Assembly (NCBI GenBank): GCA_002862085.1 | Contig: PKCK01000010.1 | Location: forward strand, 62,001 to 126,000 | DNA: 64,000 bases | DNA from: Planctomycetota bacterium | GTDB taxonomy: Bacteria > Planctomycetota > UBA1135 > GCA-002686595 | Direction of reading: 5' to 3' | Part shown: one piece after another, positions 34,516 to 43,751 of the stretch | How the letters are laid out: every line of letters starts with the position of its first letter | How positions within the stretch are numbered: the first letter of the stretch is position 1 | Translations under genes and position numbers: made by a program | The notes under the pieces: model-generated | What the model saw: only the letters and a program-made list of their open reading frames with translations | What the model was told of the DNA's origin: nothing | The model's database searches: none

Positions 34516-37218
34516 TTGGCGCGCAAGAAGACGAAGAAGAAGAGGGGATCCAAGGGAAGGCAACGCAGCCGCTGGAGTCAGCTGGCGGCGGGTTTCCTCC
34601 TGGGTGAGCCCATGGAGGACGACACCGCGGCGCGGGTCCGCGAGCTGGGCGGCCTCGCCCTGATCGGGCTGTCGCTCTGGCTCCTGCTCTCCCTGGTCAC
34701 CTTCGACCGGCTCCCGCTCGAGGGCGCGACGGGGGTGAACCTCGGCGGAGACCTCGGCTTCCACATCGCCAACGGCGTCCTCATGTATGCGGGGCTCGCC
34801 GGCTATCTCCTGGCGCTTCTCGGCCTCGCCTGGGGCGTCGTCATGGTGGCGCGGCACGAGATCCAGATGCCGTTCATCCGCGGCCTGGGCGTCTTCGCCT
34901 CGGTGCTCGCGGTGGCTTTCGTGCTCGATCTCGGCTTCGGGCCCTCCACGGCCGAGCGCCAGATCTTCTTCTCGCAGCGTGACCAGCTCGCCCAGGACGG
35001 GATCTTCGCCGCGCTCTCGAACGACCTGCCCTACGGCCCCGGCGGCCTCGTCGCCCTCGAAGCCAACCCGGTCCTGGTCCAGCGCTTCGGCGCCGTCGGC
35101 CTCTGGATCGTGCTCCTCACGCTCTCGATCATGTCCCTCCTGCTGGCGACCCAGATGGCGTTCTACAACGCCATCGTCGCCTTCGGGGAGTGGCTCGACG
35201 AGCGAGAGAACCGCATGGGGGAGCGCCTGCTGCCCGCGGTGGGAGGCTGGTTCAAGCGCCTCGCCATCGGGATCTGGGACTTCCTCCGCGGCGCCGACCT
35301 CGCGCCCGCCCCGGCCGTCCGGTCCGGGTCCAAGCGCTCCTCTCGCGGCAGGTCGGGCAAGAAGGCGGCGCCCAAGAAGAAACCCGAGCCGCTCCCGGAC
35401 CTCGACGAGCTCGATGACGTCGACGAAGGCGACCTCGAAGCGGAGGCCGAGACGGAGTACGAGTACTTCGACGAAGACGGCAATCCGATCGACCCGTCCG
35501 ACCTCGACGAGTACGAGGAGGCGGAAGGAGAGGACGAGTGGGAGTACGAGGAGGACGAAGTCGAGGAAGAGGACGTCATCGTCCCGGCGGCCAAGGCCGA
35601 CGAGGCGGAGGACGACGAGCCCGGGCTGGACTTCGATCAGGAGGCGTCGGAGAAGTCCAGGAAGGCCGCTGAGGCCGCCCTCAACCGGATGGCAGCCATC
35701 AGCCAGCCCGTCTACGACCCGCCCACGCCGCCGATCGGACCCTGGGAGCTGCCGTCCTTCGATCTGCTCGAGCCGCCCGCCGGCGGCGCGACCGTGGACA
35801 AGGAGTTCCTCGAGACCAGCGCCCAGAACCTCGAGAACGCTCTGAAGAGCTTCCGCGTCGAGGCGGAGGTCGTGGGCGCCCAGGTGGGCCCCGCGGTCAC
35901 CATGTTCGAGCTGACCGTCGCTCAGGGCACGCGGATGAACAAGGTGACGGCGCTCAGCCAGGAGATCGCCGCCACGCTGCGCGCCCGGAGCGTACGGATC
36001 ATCGCGCCGATCCCGGGCAAGAGCACGATCGGCATCGAGGTGCCCAACGCGAAGCGCCGCACGGTGCGCATCTCGGAGCTCGTGACCCAGAAGGCCTACG
36101 ACCCCGACTACATGGCGCTGCCGCTGTTCCTCGGCATGGACGCCGAGGGCAAGTCGATCGTCGAGGACCTCGCGCGCGCGCCGCACATGCTCATCGCTGG
36201 AACCACAGGCTCCGGCAAGTCGGTCTGCATCAACACGATCGTGGCGAGCTTCCTGCTCACTCGCTCGCCCCACGATGTGAAGCTCATCCTGATCGACCCG
36301 AAGATGGTCGAGCTGCAGATGTTCCAGGAGATCCCGCATCTCCAGCTTCCCGTCGTCACCGACATGAAGCAGGCGACGAACGTCCTGATCTGGGCGGTCG
36401 AGAAGATGGAGAGCCGCTACGAGCTCTTCAAGAACGCCGGCGTCAAGAACATCAAGACGTACAACAAGCTCGGCGAGAAGAAGCTGCGCGAGCGGCTCGG
36501 CGAGGAATTCAACGAGGAGTACACGCCGCGCCACGTCCCCTACATCGTCCTGATCATCGACGAGATGGCGGACCTGATGATGCAGTCGAAGAAGGAGGCG
36601 GAGCAGGCGATCACGCGTCTCGCGCAGAAATCGCGCGCCGTGGGGGTCCACGTGATCGTCGCGACGCAGCGGCCTTCGACCGACGTCATCACCGGCGTGA
36701 TCAAGGGCAACCTGCCCACGCGGATCGCGTTCCAGGTCGCCTCGAAGATCGACAGCCGCGTCATCCTCGATCACGTCGGCGCCGAGAAGCTGTTGGGCCA
36801 GGGCGACATGCTCTACACGCCGCCTCAGGCCAGTCAGATCGTCCGCGTCCAGGGTGCTCTCGTCGAGGACCACGAGCTGCAGCAGCTCGTCGACCACGTC
36901 TGCCGCGACGCGGCGCCGAACTTCGACCAGCAGCTCATCCAGACCGCCACCGGAACGGCGCCACCCGGCGAGCTGAACCAGGGCGGTGAGAAGGTGGACG
37001 AGATGTTCAACGAGGCGGTCACCGTGGTGCTCAAGTACCAGCGGGGCTCGGCCAGCCTCCTCCAGCGCGCGCTCGGCATCGGCTACACGCGCGCCTCACG
37101 CCTCATCGACCAGATGACCGACGCGGGGATCCTCGGGCCCCACAAGGGTTCGAAGTCGCGTGAGATCTTCATGACCCTCGAGGACTGGGAAGAGAGCCAG
37201 AGAAAGCTGACTGGCTGA
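34516..37218 (+). CDS. ftsK: DNA translocase FtsK
   Basis: The 900-residue protein starts at TTG 34516, with GGAG five bases upstream and a basic N-terminus (ARKKTKKKRG). It pumps chromosomal DNA through the division septum. It has an N-terminal membrane domain with about four TMs (44-240) and an acidic linker containing EYEYFDEDGN near 314. The motor follows, with Walker A GTTGSGKS (562-569) and Walker B IIDEMAD (about 680-686). The C-terminal gamma winged helix (about 835-895) recognises polar DNA sites and XerD. The next gene is a motor-less paralogue. Confidence 0.96.
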   Translation: MARKKTKKKRGSKGRQRSRWSQLAAGFLLGEPMEDDTAARVRELGGLALIGLSLWLLLSLVTFDRLPLEGATGVNLGGDLGFHIANGVLMYAGLAGYLLALLGLAWGVVMVARHEIQMPFIRGLGVFASVLAVAFVLDLGFGPSTAERQIFFSQRDQLAQDGIFAALSNDLPYGPGGLVALEANPVLVQRFGAVGLWIVLLTLSIMSLLLATQMAFYNAIVAFGEWLDERENRMGERLLPAVGGWFKRLAIGIWDFLRGADLAPAPAVRSGSKRSSRGRSGKKAAPKKKPEPLPDLDELDDVDEGDLEAEAETEYEYFDEDGNPIDPSDLDEYEEAEGEDEWEYEEDEVEEEDVIVPAAKADEAEDDEPGLDFDQEASEKSRKAAEAALNRMAAISQPVYDPPTPPIGPWELPSFDLLEPPAGGATVDKEFLETSAQNLENALKSFRVEAEVVGAQVGPAVTMFELTVAQGTRMNKVTALSQEIAATLRARSVRIIAPIPGKSTIGIEVPNAKRRTVRISELVTQKAYDPDYMALPLFLGMDAEGKSIVEDLARAPHMLIAGTTGSGKSVCINTIVASFLLTRSPHDVKLILIDPKMVELQMFQEIPHLQLPVVTDMKQATNVLIWAVEKMESRYELFKNAGVKNIKTYNKLGEKKLRERLGEEFNEEYTPRHVPYIVLIIDEMADLMMQSKKEAEQAITRLAQKSRAVGVHVIVATQRPSTDVITGVIKGNLPTRIAFQVASKIDSRVILDHVGAEKLLGQGDMLYTPPQASQIVRVQGALVEDHELQQLVDHVCRDAAPNFDQQLIQTATGTAPPGELNQGGEKVDEMFNEAVTVVLKYQRGSASLLQRALGIGYTRASRLIDQMTDAGILGPHKGSKSREIFMTLEDWEESQRKLTG

Positions 37219-37222
37219 CGCC

Positions 37223-39688
37223 ATGGACACGAGACGGGACCAATTCAAACCTGGCCCGCGGCGCGGCGCTGCGGGCGGCCTCGGCGGCTTCGAGGCGCTC
37301 GGGGCCGTCGTCTTCCTGGTTGGCTGTCTACCCGCTGCGGCGCTCGGGAAGGCGGCCGCGCGCGGGACGGACCTCGGCGACGAAGGCCTCGGTGGTGCGG
37401 CGCGACTCGCAGCCTCGATCGCTGGCTGGGTCGGGCTGTGGCCGGGGATCGCCATCGGCACCGTTCTCGCGATCATCGGCGCCGTGATGGTCGTCGGCGG
37501 CGCGCGCCGTGACCCTCTGCGGACGATCGCCGGTGTCGTGGTCAGCGGCATGTGCGTCTCGGCCATGGCGAGCGCGGTCTCCCTCGGCGCCGGCGGTCTC
37601 ATCGGCGACGCCAGTGGCGGCGCCATCGCCCGAGGAGCAGGCGTCTGGGTCGGCCTCGTCGCCTGCGGCGCCGTGCTCCTCCTCTCGCTCTGGCTGTCCT
37701 TCGCGCCCGAGCGCGATCACAACGTCTTCGGCGCGTCGGCGGCGAAGCGGCGAAACCCGATCATCGAGGCCAGCAGCGCGATCATCGAGCGGGTGGCCCT
37801 GCGCCGCACGGGTGCCGCTACCGACGATGAAGCGGTGGGGAGCCGCGGCCGCCGCGTGCGGAAGATCCAGGCCAAGCGCTGGCGCAAGAAGGAGCCGACG
37901 ACCCTCGGAGATGCCCTCGCCATCAGCAGCACCGAGGGGGTCTCCCACGACGAGGCCGCCGCGCTCGCTCCGGAGGACAGCACCCTCGCGTACATGGAGA
38001 ACGTCTGGCGCCGCGCGTCGGAGTCCTACAGCCAAGAGGATCCGGTCCCGCCCTCGCCGTACCCCGTGGACGTTCGGCTGCACGGCGAGATCCCGGCGGG
38101 CGCGGTGCCCTTCGATCCGTCCACGACCGAGGAGTCCGCTGCCGAGGAGCAGGTCGCAGGAGCCGAGACCGCCGCGCCCACGTCGGAGCCGTCGATCCGC
38201 CCGGTGGACGAGGTCCCCGCGCCGCGCCCCGCGGAGGAGATCCAGTTCGACCTCCCGACCCCGGAGGTCGCACCTTTCGACTTCGTCGACGAGCTCTCGG
38301 CTCCGGTGCCCCTGACCGAAGGTCCTGCCGGCCCCACCGCTGACGATCCCCTGGGCGCGACGGGGCCGCCCTCGGAGCTCGATGACGGCGCGGCGGCTGC
38401 CTTCAGTGGCGCGACCACGGCTCCCGTGGAGCGCGAGCATCCCGAGGGCGTCAGCCCCATCGCGGCCACTCCGGCCCCCGCCCTCGAGCAGGTCACGGAG
38501 TCGGCAGCCTCGGAGGCGACGTCGCTGCCCGTCCCCTCCTGGGAGCGCGCCGTGGACGAACCGGTGGCCGCCGAGGATCTGCCCGAGCCCGAGCCGGTCG
38601 ATCCCGTCGACATCGCCGAAGTGGACGCCTCGGGTCACTGGGCGCGCCGTGACGACGCTCCTGAGTTCGCCGAGGAGCCGGCCGCTGGTGCGATCGCGGA
38701 CGCCGAGGAGGACGAGCTGGTCGAGCTCGACCTCGACGACGAGCTGGAGCAGCCTGCGGCCCTCGCGCAGGCTCCGATCGAGGCAGACACCCTGTTCGAC
38801 CAGGTGCCCTTGTTCGATCTCGAGCCGGCGTACGTCTCATCGGACGCCGATCTCCAGGCGGCTCCCGATCGGGAGGTCGAAGAAGACCTCGAGGCCGAGC
38901 TCGTCACCGTCGAGGAGGCCCTCGCGGAGACCTCGCCGGAGGACGAGGCGGCGGTCCAGGAGGAGGAGTCCGGACCGGAGGAAGCCGAGCTCGAGGAGGA
39001 CGAGGAGTACGAGTACGTCGACGAGGACGGCAACCTCGTCTCCCCCGAGGACCTCGCGGACATGGAGGTCGTCGAGGAGGAAGAGGACGACTCCGCGGAC
39101 GAGACGGAGGAGTTCGAGGAGGCTGAACTCCAGGAGGACGAGGACGAGGAGGTCGAGTACGTCGACGAGGACGGCAACCCGGTCGATCCCGAGGACATGG
39201 ACGGAGAGTGGGAGGTCGTCGAGGAGGACGAGGAAGAGACCGAGGAGGCCGAAGCGAGTGCCTTCGAAGACAGCGAGGTGGCGGGTGACGAGCCCGAGGA
39301 CCGCGCCGACGACGAGGTCGGGGAGGAGTCCGACGAGTGGGAGGAGTGGGACGACGGCGAGACCGCCTCGGACGAGGAGGGGGCTCCCGAGGATGTCCCC
39401 GTGGCCGTCGAGGCGGAGCCCGCGAAGATCCTCGAGCCCAAGGCTCCGCCTGCGAACGCGGAGGCCGGGCGCGTCCTCGAGGCGGGTCGCCTCGTGCTCG
39501 GGGAGGGTCGTGTCGCGGTCTCCCTGCTCCAGCGGGGGATGGATCTCGCCTTCGACGAGGCCTGTGGGATCCTCGACGAGCTCCAGTCGCACGGGCTCAT
39601 CGGTCCTTACAGGGGCGGAAAGGCCCGTGATATCCTGCTGTCCGCGGACGAATGGGAGGCGCTGTTCGCGCCCTCCGCTCCGCGCTGA
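37223..39688 (+). CDS. motor-less FtsK-like membrane protein with C-terminal gamma winged helix
   Basis: This 821-residue protein begins four bases after ftsK. It has about four TM segments (26-45, 60-95, 100-125, 138-160) like the FtsK N-domain, a short basic stretch (about 175-225), then a linker of over 500 residues that is strongly acidic and rich in Pro and Ala. Two copies of a YVDEDGN-type motif occur near 598 and 645. The C-terminus (about 747-821) aligns with the FtsK gamma domain next door: SLLQRGMDLAFDEACGILDEL and HGLIGPYRGGKARDILL match SLLQRALGIGYTRASRLIDQM and AGILGPHKGSKSREIFM. No Walker A or B motif and no RecA fold is present. A co-factor or regulator of FtsK is the natural inference. 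Confidence 0.85.
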   Translation: MDTRRDQFKPGPRRGAAGGLGGFEALGAVVFLVGCLPAAALGKAAARGTDLGDEGLGGAARLAASIAGWVGLWPGIAIGTVLAIIGAVMVVGGARRDPLRTIAGVVVSGMCVSAMASAVSLGAGGLIGDASGGAIARGAGVWVGLVACGAVLLLSLWLSFAPERDHNVFGASAAKRRNPIIEASSAIIERVALRRTGAATDDEAVGSRGRRVRKIQAKRWRKKEPTTLGDALAISSTEGVSHDEAAALAPEDSTLAYMENVWRRASESYSQEDPVPPSPYPVDVRLHGEIPAGAVPFDPSTTEESAAEEQVAGAETAAPTSEPSIRPVDEVPAPRPAEEIQFDLPTPEVAPFDFVDELSAPVPLTEGPAGPTADDPLGATGPPSELDDGAAAAFSGATTAPVEREHPEGVSPIAATPAPALEQVTESAASEATSLPVPSWERAVDEPVAAEDLPEPEPVDPVDIAEVDASGHWARRDDAPEFAEEPAAGAIADAEEDELVELDLDDELEQPAALAQAPIEADTLFDQVPLFDLEPAYVSSDADLQAAPDREVEEDLEAELVTVEEALAETSPEDEAAVQEEESGPEEAELEEDEEYEYVDEDGNLVSPEDLADMEVVEEEEDDSADETEEFEEAELQEDEDEEVEYVDEDGNPVDPEDMDGEWEVVEEDEEETEEAEASAFEDSEVAGDEPEDRADDEVGEESDEWEEWDDGETASDEEGAPEDVPVAVEAEPAKILEPKAPPANAEAGRVLEAGRLVLGEGRVAVSLLQRGMDLAFDEACGILDELQSHGLIGPYRGGKARDILLSADEWEALFAPSAPR

Positions 39689-39694
39689 CCGCCC

Positions 39695-41053
39695 TTGAAC
39701 GTTCGGACCACGGACCTCGTCGCGCTCGTCCACCTCGGATGCGCGCGGAACCTGATCGACTCGGAGTTGATCCTCGGCCGCATGGCGGACGAGGGACTCG
39801 TCGTGACCGGTGATCCGTCGGAGGCGTACACGGTGGTGCTCAACACCTGCTCCTTCATCGGGCCGGCGCGCGAGGAGAGCCACGAGGCGATCGCCGACCT
39901 CGTCGCGCGCAAGAAGGCCGGTGAACTCGGCGCGGTGGTCGTCGCGGGCTGCCTCGTCCAGCGCTACAAGCGCGGCCTCGCGCGCCAATATCCCGAGGTC
40001 GACGTCTTCGCGGAGATCAGCGATTACCGCGCTCTGGCGAAGACGATCAAGGGGATCGCCGACGGGGATACGAGCCACGCGGCCTACCTCCAGGGACCGG
40101 GCCTGCGCGAGCCTGCTCGCGAAGGCGCGCGGCTCCTCGCGACGCCCGGGAGCTACGCCTACCTGCGTATCTCGCACGGCTGCGACCACACGTGCAGCTT
40201 CTGCGCGATCCCGTCCATTCGCGGACCGCACCGCTCCAAGCGTCCCGCCGCGGTCTGCGAGGAGGCGGAGGAGCTCATCGGCGCTGGCGTGAAGGAGCTC
40301 GTGGTCGTGGCCGAGGATTCGACCGCCTGGGGACGCGACTTCGGGATGGAGTTGCCCGAGCTCGTCCAGAGCGTCGCCGAGCTCGAAGGAGACGCCCGGG
40401 TGCGCGTCATGTACGCCTACCCCAACCGCTTCCCCTGGGATCTCGCCAGGCTCCTCGCCGAGCACCCCAAGGTCGTGCCGTACCTCGATATCCCGATCCA
40501 GCACGCCGCGACGAACACCCTGCGCGCCATGCGCCGCGCGGGCAGCGGTGACCAGGTCCGGCGGGTCCTCGACCGCCTGCGTGAGGAGGTCCCGGACCTG
40601 ACCCTGCGCACGACCGTTCTCATGGGCTTCCCCGGGGAGACCGACGCCGATGCCGAGGAGGTCGTGAAGCTGGTCGAGGACTACGAGCTGACGCGGCTCG
40701 GCGCCTTCACCTTCTCGCCGGAGGAGGGCACGCCGGGTTTCGATCTCGCGGATCCGGTGCCCGATGACGTCGCGGCCGCGCGCCGTGACGCCGTGCTGGC
40801 GGCCCGGGACGCGAACCTCGAGCGGGTCCAGGGCGCGGCGATCGGCCAGGTGATGGAGATCCTCGTGGACGAGCCGCCCCACCCCGACAGCGGCTTCGTC
40901 GTCGGGCGAGCCGAGAGCGACGCTCCGGAGGTGGATCTCGTCGCGTTCGTCCATGCTCCCGAGGCCCAGGTCGGCGACCGGATCCTGGCTCGCATCGACG
41001 AGGTCGACGAGGAGTCCAACTGGATCGGGGCTCGGGTGGAGGGCGCGGAATGA
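39695..41053 (+). CDS. rimO: ribosomal protein S12 methylthiotransferase RimO
   Basis: The 452-residue radical-SAM enzyme starts at TTG 39695. It adds a methylthio group to an Asp of ribosomal protein S12. The N-terminal UPF0004 domain supplies three Cys (LGCARN, NTCSF, AGC), the radical-SAM cluster is C163/C167/C170 in GCDHTCSFC, and IPSIRG follows. The C-terminal TRAM domain ends the protein. The IPS/RG context and YAYLRIS distinguish it from MiaB. Confidence 0.94.
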   Translation: MNVRTTDLVALVHLGCARNLIDSELILGRMADEGLVVTGDPSEAYTVVLNTCSFIGPAREESHEAIADLVARKKAGELGAVVVAGCLVQRYKRGLARQYPEVDVFAEISDYRALAKTIKGIADGDTSHAAYLQGPGLREPAREGARLLATPGSYAYLRISHGCDHTCSFCAIPSIRGPHRSKRPAAVCEEAEELIGAGVKELVVVAEDSTAWGRDFGMELPELVQSVAELEGDARVRVMYAYPNRFPWDLARLLAEHPKVVPYLDIPIQHAATNTLRAMRRAGSGDQVRRVLDRLREEVPDLTLRTTVLMGFPGETDADAEEVVKLVEDYELTRLGAFTFSPEEGTPGFDLADPVPDDVAAARRDAVLAARDANLERVQGAAIGQVMEILVDEPPHPDSGFVVGRAESDAPEVDLVAFVHAPEAQVGDRILARIDEVDEESNWIGARVEGAE

Positions 41054-41679
41054 GCGGCGCTCGAGAGGGAGTCTTCGCCCACTGGCCCAATCGCATCACG
41101 ATGATCCGGTTCGTCGGGGCGCTCGTCCTCTTCGCGATCTTCGCGATCTGGGGTGACGTCGAGGCCGAGGCGATCGAGGGCAACCGCACGCCCTTCCTCG
41201 TGGCCTTCTGGCTCTTCACCGTGATCGCCGCCACGGATTTCCTCGACGGCTACCTCGCCCGTCGTGACCAGGTGGTGACCGCCTTCGGTCGCATCGCCGA
41301 TCCGTTCACCGACAAGGTCCTGATCCTCGGGACCATGGTCTACCTCTCGGTGATGCCGTGGTCCGAGCCCCGGCTTCCGGCGACCCTCGTCGTGGTCATC
41401 CTCGCGCGCGAGTTCCTGGTGACCGGGATCCGCGGCTACGTGGAGAGTCTCGGGCGCGAGTTCCCCGCCGACGGCTTCGGCAAGGTCAAGATGATCGTCC
41501 AGAGCGTCGCGGTCGGAGGCCTGATCTGGCTCGAGGCCTTCCCCTGGGGCGCGTGGTGGTTCGACCTCTGGGCCATCGTGGTCGACGCGCTCGTGTGGCT
41601 GACCCTGCTCACGACGGTCGGGTCCGGCGTCACCTACGTGCTCAAGACGCGCACGATCCTCGCCGAGGTGGACGAGTGA
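41050..41679 (+). CDS. pgsA: CDP-diacylglycerol--glycerol-3-phosphate 3-phosphatidyltransferase
   Basis: The 209-residue membrane enzyme makes phosphatidylglycerophosphate. The CDP-alcohol phosphotransferase motif DG-x2-AR-x8-G-x3-D-x3-D is intact (DGYLAR through DPFTD, about 67-90). Four to five TM segments are visible. The start overlaps the rimO stop (ATGA). The next gene, pgpA, supplies the following step, which strengthens the assignment over other family members. Confidence 0.93.
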   Translation: MSGAREGVFAHWPNRITMIRFVGALVLFAIFAIWGDVEAEAIEGNRTPFLVAFWLFTVIAATDFLDGYLARRDQVVTAFGRIADPFTDKVLILGTMVYLSVMPWSEPRLPATLVVVILAREFLVTGIRGYVESLGREFPADGFGKVKMIVQSVAVGGLIWLEAFPWGAWWFDLWAIVVDALVWLTLLTTVGSGVTYVLKTRTILAEVDE

Positions 41680-42200
41680 GCTCTCAGAGAGCGCTCCTCG
41701 CGGCCGTGCGCGGCCCGCGCGACGTGGTGCCGTTCGCTGGCGCGACCTTCTTCGGCCTCGGACTCGCGCCGGTGGCGCCGGGGACCTTCGGGACCCTCGG
41801 CGGGGTCGCGATCGCCTGGGCTCTGCGGGGAACCGAGGACTTCCTCCTCTGGATCCTGCTCGCTGCCCTCGCGCTCTACGTGCTCGGCCGCGTCGTCGCA
41901 CCCTGGGCCGAACGCGCGGCGGGTAAGGACCCCGGCGCGTACGTCATCGACGAGGTCGTCGGCTACCTCGTGACCGTCGCCTGGATCGGCGGGCCGAGCA
42001 CCCTCTCGCTCTTCACGGCCTTCGTCGTGTTCCGCTTCTTCGACATCCTCAAGCCGCCTCCCGTGAAGCGCTTCGAGCGCATCCCCGGAGGCGATGGCAT
42101 CCTCCTGGATGACGTGATCGCGGGGCTCTACGGCGCCATGGTCATGGCCGCCCTGCGGCTCTTCGTACTCGATCCGGCGGACTGGATCTGGTCCGCCTGA
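41676..42200 (+). CDS. pgpA: phosphatidylglycerophosphatase A
   Basis: The 174-residue membrane protein starts at GTG 41676, overlapping the pgsA stop. It has the PgpA signatures GLGLAPVAPGTFGTL (near 30), DPGAYVIDEVVGY (near 87) and FRFFDILKPPPV (near 125). It dephosphorylates phosphatidylglycerophosphate to phosphatidylglycerol. The pgsA-pgpA pair forms a two-step phospholipid module. Confidence 0.94.
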   Translation: MSSQRALLAAVRGPRDVVPFAGATFFGLGLAPVAPGTFGTLGGVAIAWALRGTEDFLLWILLAALALYVLGRVVAPWAERAAGKDPGAYVIDEVVGYLVTVAWIGGPSTLSLFTAFVVFRFFDILKPPPVKRFERIPGGDGILLDDVIAGLYGAMVMAALRLFVLDPADWIWSA

Positions 42201-42224
42201 CCCTCGACGAGGACCCGCCGGACG

Positions 42225-43649
42225 ATGGCCTCTCAGCGCTCCACCACCTCCCGCTCTCGCTCCGGCGGCGACGAGAGACCCCGCTCCGCTGGCCTCGCCA
42301 TCGCTCCGCGCTTCGCGATCACGACGACGCTGGCGCTGGGCCTGCTCCTCATCGGCTTCGCCTTCGTCCTGCTCGACGCGACCAAGGGCATCGTGGACAC
42401 GGCCGTGACGGAGTCCCGTGACCAGTCCGCGGTCGCGCTGATGCAGTACAGCCGCGGCGAGCTCGATTACGAGCAGACGAGCACGAGCGCGCAGCGCGTT
42501 GGTGAGGATCTCCTGCGGGCGCCGGTCGAGTTCACCGCGGGCGATCGCGACGGCGAGGTCGGCATCGCGTACGTCGTCCCCGCGGAGAGCAACAAGGTCG
42601 CCCTGCTCGCTCCGGAGAAGTACGACTCGGGCCACCCTGCGAAGAAGCTCTACGCCCTCTTCTTCACGATGACGGCTCTCGTGTTGATCGTCGCGGCGGG
42701 GGTGGCCGCGGCCGTGGCCTCGCGGGTCTCCCAGCCGATCAAGACGCTGGTCGACGACGTCCGCTCCATCGCCAACGGGAACCTCGCTCATCGGGTCCGA
42801 GCGAGGGGTGGCGGCGAGGTCGGCCAGCTCGCCAGCGCCATGGATCGGATGGTGGACAGTCTGCGCGAGGCCCGCGACGCCGAGGTCGAGCTCGGCGTCC
42901 GCGAGCGCGAGCGCGAGGTCGCGCTCGAAGTCCAGGAGGCCTTGCGGTCGACGGCGGTCGGCGCCCCCGCGGGCTACGACGTCGCGAGTGAGCACGTGGG
43001 CAGCTCGGAGCCTGGCGGTGACTTCCACGCGGTCGTCGAGGCGGACGACGGCGCCGTGGTGTACTTCATCTGCGACGTGAGCGGCACGGGCGTACCCGGC
43101 GCGCTGGTGGGCGCCATGGCGCGGGCCTATCTGCGCTCGGCCTTCAAGGAGGGAGGCGAGCTCTCCGAGACGCTCAAGAAGGTCAACCGGACACTCGCGG
43201 GAGAGGTCCGTCGCGGGATGTACGTCACCGTGCTCGCCGCGCGCCTGGACCCCGGGACTCATGAGCTGGAGGTGGCCTCGGCCGGCCACAAGCTGCCCCT
43301 CGTGCACTGGTCGGCGGCCGAGAAAGCCATCCGCGCGATCCAGCCTGACGGGATCGCGCTCGGCTTCGACAAGGGGCCCGTCTTCGACCGGAGCCTCTCC
43401 ACGCGCCGGGTGCCGATGGACCTCGGGGACCGGGTCCTGCTGGCCGGGACGGGGGCGGTGCGGGTGATCGACCATGAAGGCGACCAGATCGGCGAGAAAC
43501 GCCTCTACAAGCTGTTCGCACGCAACGCTCCCGACGGTGCCGATGAGGCGCTGGACGGGCTCCTGACGGCCCTCGAGGCCTACGCGGACGAGGAGCCCTT
43601 CCCCGCTGACGTTTCGGTCGTCGTGCTCGGCCGGGATGCCCTTGCCTGA
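42225..43649 (+). CDS. membrane HAMP-domain protein with SpoIIE/PP2C-type phosphatase
   Basis: The 474-residue protein has a Ser/Arg-rich N-terminus, TM1 (30-51), a small extracytoplasmic sensor region of about 90 residues, TM2 (about 143-167), and HAMP (168-215). A PP2C-like SpoIIE domain follows (about 240-470), with GGDFH and DVSGTGVPGAL metal-site motifs. Such proteins dephosphorylate anti-sigma-factor antagonists and link a surface signal to a partner switch. No such partner is encoded nearby. It may belong to the preceding operon (24-base gap). Confidence 0.88.
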   Translation: MASQRSTTSRSRSGGDERPRSAGLAIAPRFAITTTLALGLLLIGFAFVLLDATKGIVDTAVTESRDQSAVALMQYSRGELDYEQTSTSAQRVGEDLLRAPVEFTAGDRDGEVGIAYVVPAESNKVALLAPEKYDSGHPAKKLYALFFTMTALVLIVAAGVAAAVASRVSQPIKTLVDDVRSIANGNLAHRVRARGGGEVGQLASAMDRMVDSLREARDAEVELGVREREREVALEVQEALRSTAVGAPAGYDVASEHVGSSEPGGDFHAVVEADDGAVVYFICDVSGTGVPGALVGAMARAYLRSAFKEGGELSETLKKVNRTLAGEVRRGMYVTVLAARLDPGTHELEVASAGHKLPLVHWSAAEKAIRAIQPDGIALGFDKGPVFDRSLSTRRVPMDLGDRVLLAGTGAVRVIDHEGDQIGEKRLYKLFARNAPDGADEALDGLLTALEAYADEEPFPADVSVVVLGRDALA

Positions 43650-43751
43650 TCCGGGTCCAGCCGCGGGACCGCTGCGCGAGGTGCGGCCACAACGACCGCC
43701 GCTCCCCGGCAGAGCGGCTATCGTGTGTCCTCGGCGCCGAGGCGCGCCGCG

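Noticed and set aside
34000-36897. Minus-strand open frame of about 970 codons
   Set aside because: It is antisense to ftsK, whose Walker motifs and winged helix are unmistakable.
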